From Humidesulfovibrio sp. (lineage in GTDB: Bacteria; Desulfobacterota; Desulfovibrionia; Desulfovibrionales; Desulfovibrionaceae), in contig NZ_JAVHLD010000018.1 of NCBI RefSeq assembly GCF_031082295.1, positions 1 through 40,113 on the forward strand: 40,113 bases of DNA, read 5' to 3'. The stretch's first letter is position 1. Every line of letters starts with the position of its first letter. Below, piece after piece: positions 35,105-40,113 of this stretch. The notes below the pieces were generated by a model. It was not told the origin of the DNA and made no database searches. It saw nothing but the letters and a program-made list of their open reading frames with translations. The translations under genes were made by a program, and so were the position numbers.

Positions 35105-36975
35105 TTCGCGTCTCCTTTGCGGGCCTTGATGTTCGAGCAGAGCTGCAGGCAGAGCATGCAGCCGGAGCATAGCAGCGGGTCGATGGCCACCTTGCCGTCC
35201 TTCTTGAAGAAGGCGGGGCAGGCCAGGATGTTCAGGCAGTCGCCGCAGTCGCCCTTTTCGCCGCAGCCCTCCGTCACGTAGGCCACCTGGGTGACCTTCT
35301 TGCCGTAGGCGCGCCGGGCGAAGAGCGGGCAGGGCTCCTCGGCGATGAGCACGCGCACGCCGGACAAGGCCTTCAGCTCCTCGATGGCCTTGAGGGTGGC
35401 CTTCTGGTTCAGCGGGTTGACCTTGCGGATGTGCTGGATGCCAAGGCCGCCCACCAGCTTCTCGATGTCCACGCGAACAAGGTTGTCGCCGATGACGGTC
35501 TTGTCCACGCCGGGGTTGGGCTGGTGCCCGGTCATGGCCGTGGTGCGGTTGTCGAGGATGCACACCAGCAGGTCGTGCTGGTTGAACAGCGCGTTCACCA
35601 GGCCGGTGATGCCGGAATGGAAGAAGGTGGAGTCGCCGATGAAGGCCACCACGTCCTGTCCCGCCGCCTTGGCGGCGCCGCAGCCGGCGGAGATGCTCGA
35701 CCCCATGCACAGGAGGAAGTCCGCGGCCTTGAGCGGCGGCAGGATGCCCAGGGTGTAGCAGCCGATGTCCGAGGAGTAGACCGCCGCGTCGCCGTAGATT
35801 TTGCGCACGGCCACGTAGGTGGCGCGGTGCGGGCACCCGGCGCAGAGGTTGGGCGGGCGGTTGGCCAGGGGGCCGCAGGCGTTGGCCTCGGTTTCGGCCG
35901 CGCAGGCCGGGGCCGCCTTGGCGGGCAGGCCGAGCACGTCGCGCAATGCCTGGGCGACCATGCCCACGTTGAACTCGCCGAAGCGGGGCATGGGGCCTGG
36001 TGTCTTGCCCAGGATGGTCAGGGTCAGGCCGAGGCGCTGCGCCAGGGCGCGGATCTCGGTCTCCAGCACCGGCTCCAGCTCTTCGAGAACGAGCAGGGTG
36101 GAGAGGCCGCTCATGAAGGATTCGATCAGTTTCTCCGGCAGCGGAGAGGTGAAGCCCAGGTCCAGCACCTTGACCTTGCCCGTGAGGTCGTCCTCGAGCA
36201 GGGCGTCGGCCAGGTAGGCCCGGCTGATGCCCGAGGCCACCACGCCGACCTTGCCCGCGCCGGAAACGACGTTGAGCGGGGAGGTCTCGGCCAGGCCGCG
36301 CAGCTTGTCCAGAAGGTCAAGCAGGCGCAGGTGCATGGGCCGCGCAAAGGCCGGGATGGGCACGAAGCGCGAGGGGTTCTTCTGGAAGCCCGCGGGCGCG
36401 GGCAGCACGGCGGGCTCGGCAAGCGTCACCGGGCCGCGCAGGTGGTTCACGCGGGTGGTGGTGCGCAACAGCACCGGGGTGCCCAACTCGCGCGACATCT
36501 CAAGGGCCGCGCGGGTCATGTCCTTGGCCTCCTGGGCCGTGGCGGGCTCCAGGCAGGGCAGCCCGGCCAGGCGGGCGTAAATGCGGTTGTCCTGCTCGTT
36601 CTGGCTGGAGTGGCAGCCGGGGTCGTCCGCGGAGAGCAGCACGAAGCCGCCGGGGCTGCCGGTGTAGGTCAGGGTCAGCAGCGGGTCCGCCGCGACATTG
36701 ACGCCCACGTGCTTCATGGTCACGAGGGTCAGGGCTCCGGCCAGGGTGGCGCCGCCGCCGACCTCCAGGGCAACCTTCTCGTTCACGGAGTACTCGAAGG
36801 TGTAGGAGGCCTCAGAGGCGAGGCGGAAGAAAGTGTCAGGCACCTCGGAGGAGGGGGTGCCGGGGTAGCAGCTGATGAACTGGATGCCGGCCTCGATGGC
36901 GCCGCGCACGATGGCCTCGTTGCCGAGGAGCAGGTGCGTCTGGCCGGGAGCGCCGGATAGCAGGGGGTTTGCCAT
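35101..36975 (-). CDS. iorA: Indolepyruvate ferredoxin oxidoreductase, alpha subunit
   Basis: 624 aa. N-terminal pyrimidine-binding domain (L-L-G-N-E-A-I-V-R-G-A, Y-P-G-T-P-S-S-E). The thiamine-diphosphate motif is in the second half: G-D-S-T-F-F-H-S-G ... I-L-D-N-R-T-T-A-M-T-G-H-Q. Two Cys clusters near the C-terminus bind 4Fe-4S centres, C-G-x3-D-C-x2-C-x4-C-P and C-S-G-C-x2-C-x3-C, as in ferredoxins; an extra C-A-G-C-P-H motif lies near residue 375. Works with IorB in aromatic amino acid breakdown or synthesis in anaerobes. It follows the TPR gene by 14 bp. Confidence 0.97.
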   Translation of the reverse strand: MANPLLSGAPGQTHLLLGNEAIVRGAIEAGIQFISCYPGTPSSEVPDTFFRLASEASYTFEYSVNEKVALEVGGGATLAGALTLVTMKHVGVNVAADPLLTLTYTGSPGGFVLLSADDPGCHSSQNEQDNRIYARLAGLPCLEPATAQEAKDMTRAALEMSRELGTPVLLRTTTRVNHLRGPVTLAEPAVLPAPAGFQKNPSRFVPIPAFARPMHLRLLDLLDKLRGLAETSPLNVVSGAGKVGVVASGISRAYLADALLEDDLTGKVKVLDLGFTSPLPEKLIESFMSGLSTLLVLEELEPVLETEIRALAQRLGLTLTILGKTPGPMPRFGEFNVGMVAQALRDVLGLPAKAAPACAAETEANACGPLANRPPNLCAGCPHRATYVAVRKIYGDAAVYSSDIGCYTLGILPPLKAADFLLCMGSSISAGCGAAKAAGQDVVAFIGDSTFFHSGITGLVNALFNQHDLLVCILDNRTTAMTGHQPNPGVDKTVIGDNLVRVDIEKLVGGLGIQHIRKVNPLNQKATLKAIEELKALSGVRVLIAEEPCPLFARRAYGKKVTQVAYVTEGCGEKGDCGDCLNILACPAFFKKDGKVAIDPLLCSGCMLCLQLCSNIKARKGDAK

Positions 36976-36989
36976 GCGGGGGTGTCCTT

Positions 36990-37682
36990 CTAGCTCTTCG
37001 CCTTGAGTTGGTTGGCCTTGAATTCGTAGTAGGGCTTGCCTGCGCCTTCGGCCTTGGTGGCCAGCTCGGTGTAGGCATCCTGCGCGACCTTGTCGTTTCC
37101 GGCCTGCTCGGCGGCCACGGCGATTTGCCTGGTGAGCGCCAGCTCGTAGGCCTTGGGCGCCTTGCCCTTGAGGGACTGGAGCAGGGTCAGGGCCTCGGGC
37201 GCCTTGCCCGACATAAGCAGGCTCTTGGCGTGGCCGATGCCCGCGATGACCTGCATGTCGGCCGAAGAGGAACCCGACAGCTCGGTCCAGGCGGTGCTCG
37301 CCTTGTCGAACTGCTGGCCGACCATGGCGGCGGCGGCCAGCTCCAGCAGCACCGTGGGCCGCAGGGAGGCGGGGGCGTCCTTCAGGAAGGTCTCCAGGGC
37401 CTCAACGCGGGCCTTGGGGTCGGTTTTCTGGATGAGCAGAACGCCCAGCGAGTCGGCGGCCTTGAGGGCCTGGTTTGCGCGCCAGTGGTTCACGCCGGCG
37501 TAGACGCCAACGGCCACGATGATGGCGCCGCAGCCAATGGCGATGGCCTTGAGGTTGTCCACCAGGAAGTGCAGCAGCCTTGCGGCCGTGTTATCCGGCG
37601 TGCTCTTGATCTGCTCCAGCTGCTCGATGACGCCGGGATTGACGGCGTGCTCCGCTGGAGCCTTGTCTTTATTCTCGTCCAT
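36990..37682 (-). CDS. Membrane-anchored TPR-like protein (YfgM/TPR_21 type)
   Basis: 230 aa from ATG 37682, with AAGGAG 9 bases upstream. A cytosolic start of about 45 residues, one membrane helix (about 46-64, A-I-A-I-G-C-G-A-I-I-V-A-V-G-V-Y-A-G-V), then helical repeats to the end. Order and composition (W-R-A-N-Q-A-L-K-A-A-D-S-L, later L-L-E-L-A-A-A-A-M-V-G and A-K-S-L-L-M-S-G-K-A-P-E-A-L) match the YfgM-like family, which in E. coli sits at the Sec translocon. The exact role here is open. First gene of the operon with iorAB and the activator. Confidence 0.8.
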   Translation of the reverse strand: MDENKDKAPAEHAVNPGVIEQLEQIKSTPDNTAARLLHFLVDNLKAIAIGCGAIIVAVGVYAGVNHWRANQALKAADSLGVLLIQKTDPKARVEALETFLKDAPASLRPTVLLELAAAAMVGQQFDKASTAWTELSGSSSADMQVIAGIGHAKSLLMSGKAPEALTLLQSLKGKAPKAYELALTRQIAVAAEQAGNDKVAQDAYTELATKAEGAGKPYYEFKANQLKAKS

Positions 37683-38034
37683 GCGTGGGAACTCCTTGCG
37701 GCGTTGTCGCCCGTGTTCGTGATCTTTCCGTCCGCGTCCGCGTTCGGGCCAAAAATGTTTACGCAAAAATGTCAAACAGGTCAAAGGGGAAGATACGGCC
37801 AACCAAGATTATTTGCGCTTCATTTCAATGGTGTGGAAAATCAGTGTGTTGCTGAATCGGCTTGGTGCCGACGGGCACAATTTCTCAATAAGATTGACTT
37901 GGATGGCCTCTCAAGGTAGCCAAGCAGGGTTCAGAAGCGGAGTGGAACGCAGCAGGGCCAAGGCCTGGCGAGTCCCTCTCAAGCACGCTTTTTTGCCAAC
38001 GGCAACGCCGCCAAGCCAGGGAAGGAGTCAGGCC
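37683..38034. other. Divergent intergenic region between the TPR gene and proA
   Basis: 352 bp. Besides the minus-strand promoter it has a weak plus-strand pair for proA (TTGACT near 37893, 17 bases, TAGCCA) and a short GTGCC-GACG-GGCAC stem near 37866-37879. Nothing else could be supported. Confidence 0.5.
37756..37784 (-). promoter_or_regulatory. Promoter of the TPR-iorA-iorB-activator operon
   Basis: Minus strand TTGACC (37784-37779), 17 bases, TAAACA (37761-37756). A second TTGACA lies 11 bases further downstream on the same strand, without a good -10. No sigma54 -24/-12 element was found here, so the activator probably acts elsewhere. Confidence 0.6.
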
Positions 38035-39294
38035 ATGACCATCGCCGCCCAGATGCGCAAGATCGCCCAGGACGCCAAAGCCGCCTCGCGCAAGCTTGCT
38101 GCGGCCGAGGGCAGCGCCCGCCAGCAGGCCCTGCTGAACATCGCCGACCTGCTCGTGCAGAGCGCTCCCGTCATCTTCTCCGCCAACAAGAAGGACGTGG
38201 ACGCGGCGCGCAAGAACGGGCTCGACAGCGCCAAGCTCGACCGCTTGACCATCAGCCAGGGCGTCATGGACGCCATGGTCCAGGGCTGCCGCGAGGTGGC
38301 GGCCATGAGCGACCCCGTGGGCGAGATCGAAGGCATGAAGAAGCGCCCCAACGGCATGCTGGTGGGGCGCATGCGCGTGCCGCTGGGTGTGGTGGCCATG
38401 ATCTTCGAGTCCCGGCCCAACGCCGCCGTGGACGCCGCAGTGCTCTGCATCAAGAGCGGCAACGCGGCCATCCTGCGCGGCGGCAGCGAGGCCTTCCACT
38501 CCATCAAGGCCCTGACCAAGGTCGTGCACCAGGGGTTGGAAGCCGCCGGGCTGCCCAAGGGCTGCGTGCAGGTGCCGCCCACCCCGGACCGCGAGGCCGT
38601 GAGCGCCCTGCTCAAGCTCGACGAATTCATCGACGTCGTCATCCCGCGCGGGGGCGAGGGCCTCATCCGCGCCGTGGTGGAGCAGGCCTCCATGCCCGTG
38701 CTCAAGCACTACAAGGGCGTGTGCCACACTTTTGTCGACTTGAGCGCCGACCTGGAGCGCGCCGTGACCATCATCCACAACGCCAAGGTCCAGCGCCCCG
38801 GCACCTGCAACGCGCTGGAATGCCTGCTGGTGCACCAGTCCGTGGCCAAGAAGCTGCTGCCCAAGGTGGCCAAGAAGCTTGGCGATGCCGGGGTGGAGTT
38901 CCGCTGCTGCAAGGCGTCCCTGCCGCTTATGGGCAAGACGGCCAAGGCCGCGACCAAGGCCGACTGGGGCTACGAGTTCCTGGGGCTGACCCTGGCCGTG
39001 AAGGTCGTGGCCGACCTGGACGAGGCGCTGGAGCACATCGCCCAGTACGGCTCCAACCACACCGAGGTCATCCTGACCGAGAGCCACGCCAACGCCATGC
39101 GCTTCACCCGCGAGGCCGACGCAAGCATGGTCGCCGTGAACGCCTCCACGCGCCTGAACGACGGCGGCGAGCTCGGCCTTGGCGCAGAGGTCGGCATCTC
39201 TACCACCAAACTCCACGCGTATGGCCCCATGGGCATCCGCGAGCTCACCAGCGCCAAGTTCGTGGTCCTGGGGCAGGGCCAGATTCGCCAGTAG
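38035..39294 (+). CDS. proA: Gamma-glutamyl phosphate reductase
   Basis: 419 aa from ATG 38035, with AAGGAG 7 bases upstream; the frame is open further 5' but without a start signal. Aldehyde dehydrogenase fold; family marks G-V-V-A-M-I-F-E-S-R-P-N-A, I-L-R-G-G-S-E-A, I-P-R-G-G-E-G-L, and the catalytic C258 in R-P-G-T-C-N-A-L-E. It reduces gamma-glutamyl phosphate with NADPH in proline synthesis. No proB is visible. nadD follows in the same direction. Confidence 0.97.
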   Translation: MTIAAQMRKIAQDAKAASRKLAAAEGSARQQALLNIADLLVQSAPVIFSANKKDVDAARKNGLDSAKLDRLTISQGVMDAMVQGCREVAAMSDPVGEIEGMKKRPNGMLVGRMRVPLGVVAMIFESRPNAAVDAAVLCIKSGNAAILRGGSEAFHSIKALTKVVHQGLEAAGLPKGCVQVPPTPDREAVSALLKLDEFIDVVIPRGGEGLIRAVVEQASMPVLKHYKGVCHTFVDLSADLERAVTIIHNAKVQRPGTCNALECLLVHQSVAKKLLPKVAKKLGDAGVEFRCCKASLPLMGKTAKAATKADWGYEFLGLTLAVKVVADLDEALEHIAQYGSNHTEVILTESHANAMRFTREADASMVAVNASTRLNDGGELGLGAEVGISTTKLHAYGPMGIRELTSAKFVVLGQGQIRQ

Positions 39295-39381
39295 ACAGTT
39301 TTGGTTCGCGCCCCGGCCCTGCTCGGCCTGTGGTCCCTACGCGTGCATTGCGGGCAGAAAGAAAAAGGACAGAAACGCATC

Positions 39382-40053
39382 ATGGCCAAGATTGGAATCC
39401 TGGGCGGCAGCTTCAACCCCATTCACGCGGGCCACATGCGCATGGCCGTCGAGGCCCGCGAGTCCGTCGGCCTGGAGCGCGTGCTGCTCATGCCCGCGGG
39501 CGAGCCCCCGCACAAGCCCGCCGAGGGCATGCTGCCCTTCGCCCACCGCCTGCGCCTGGTCGAACTGGCCGTGCGCGGCGTCACCGGGCTCTCGGCCAGC
39601 GGTTTCGAAGGCACGCGCACAGGCCCCTCCTACAGCGTGGACACCCTGCTGGCCCTGCGCGAAAAAATGCCCGGCGACGAGCTGCACTTCATCATGGGCA
39701 GCGAATCGTTCCTGGCACTGCCGGGCTGGAATCGCGGCCTGGAGATCCCGCACCTCTGCTCCATCATCGTCGTGCTGCGGCCCGGCGCCGACAGCGGCAG
39801 CATCGCCGCCTTTGCCGAGGCCAACTGGCCCGGCATGGAACGCGCCGGCGCCAGCCACACGCGCTTCGCCTGCGGCACCGGCTTGTTCACCGTGAACATG
39901 CCCGTGCTGGAAGTCAGCTCCACCGACATCCGCAGGCGCTGGCGCGAACGCCGCTGCCTGGCCATGCTGGTGCCCCACGCCGCCGAGGAAATCCTCGAGC
40001 GCGGCGGCTCGGCCTACGAACAAGCCTGGGGCCAGCGCGAGGAGAACGGATAA
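39382..40053 (+). CDS. nadD: Nicotinate-nucleotide adenylyltransferase
   Basis: 223 aa from ATG 39382. The nucleotidyl transferase signature is present: G-G-S-F-N-P-I-H15-A-G-H18 at the N-terminus and the S-S-T-D-I-R-R motif near residue 180. P-A-G-E-P-P-H-K-P and I-M-G-S-E-S-F are typical of NadD. It makes deamido-NAD from NaMN and ATP. AAAGGA lies unusually far (about 12 bases) from the ATG. It follows proA by 87 bp, probably co-transcribed. Confidence 0.95.
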   Translation: MAKIGILGGSFNPIHAGHMRMAVEARESVGLERVLLMPAGEPPHKPAEGMLPFAHRLRLVELAVRGVTGLSASGFEGTRTGPSYSVDTLLALREKMPGDELHFIMGSESFLALPGWNRGLEIPHLCSIIVVLRPGADSGSIAAFAEANWPGMERAGASHTRFACGTGLFTVNMPVLEVSSTDIRRRWRERRCLAMLVPHAAEEILERGGSAYEQAWGQREENG

Positions 40054-40070
40054 GAGAGGGCCTCCGGCGG

Positions 40071-40094
40071 CCAAGGGGCCTTAAGGCCCCTTGG
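40071..40094. repeat. Perfect 24-bp palindrome behind nadD
   Basis: CCAAGGGGCC-TTAA-GGCCCCTTGG, preceded by GCCTCCGGCGG and followed by AACCCCC. This pattern resembles the palindromic intergenic repeats common in Desulfovibrio genomes. It could act as a bidirectional terminator stem although no T-run follows in the window. Confidence 0.65.
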
Positions 40095-40113
40095 AACCCC
40101 CGGTACGCGAAGG

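Overview
The window looks like the chromosome of a GC-rich Desulfovibrio-type bacterium (Desulfovibrionales/Desulfobacterota). This is inferred from gene content and order: recA followed by alaS, rplM-rpsI, a TPR protein-iorA-iorB-sigma54 activator block beside proA-nadD, and a DUF721 gene followed by a small Rho_N-domain gene. No rRNA or marker comparison could be run, so the assignment stays at order level.

Host part, left (1-15923). A minus-strand operon encodes a caa3-type cytochrome oxidase (coxA, coxC, coxD, coxB with two haem c domains, then cyoE, cut by the window edge). Next come a membrane protein overlapping rnhA, a lipoprotein, a nitroreductase, a Ser/Thr kinase with a C-terminal DUF1566 domain, a rhomboid protease, rplM-rpsI, alaS and recA. 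On the plus strand follow a DUF721/DciA-like gene, a Rho_N-like gene, tRNA-Gln(CTG) and tRNA-Glu(TTC).

Integrated element (15880-26079, about 10.2 kb). A 44-bp exact direct repeat, from the first base of the tRNA-Glu anticodon loop to the CCA end, brackets a compact element whose genes are all on the minus strand. In transcription order these are: a 51-aa ORF, a prim-pol/helicase replication protein, a 63-aa ORF, an HNH nuclease, the terminase large subunit, a MerR-like regulator, an HK97-type major capsid protein, a prohead protease, a portal protein, an unknown protein, an HTH/excisionase-like protein and a tyrosine integrase. No tail, lysis, head-tail connector or small terminase gene is recognisable. 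The layout matches a capsid-forming phage satellite (cf-PICI-like) better than a complete prophage. It carries a cluster of eleven TGTTGACG octamers inside the replication gene (candidate iteron origin), paired CGGATAT repeats at both ends (candidate integrase arm sites), a regulator promoter with a dyad operator, and a terminator that replaces the tRNA terminator displaced by integration.

Host part, right (26080-40113). The displaced tRNA terminator comes first. It is followed by a lipoprotein substrate-binding protein/hybrid histidine kinase pair with a promoter that predicts a leaderless mRNA, a membrane HD-GYP-like protein with a changed GYP motif, and a probable operon of TPR protein, iorA, iorB and a GAF/sigma54 activator for 2-oxoacid (aryl pyruvate) metabolism. 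Divergently oriented proA and nadD and a palindromic intergenic repeat end the window.
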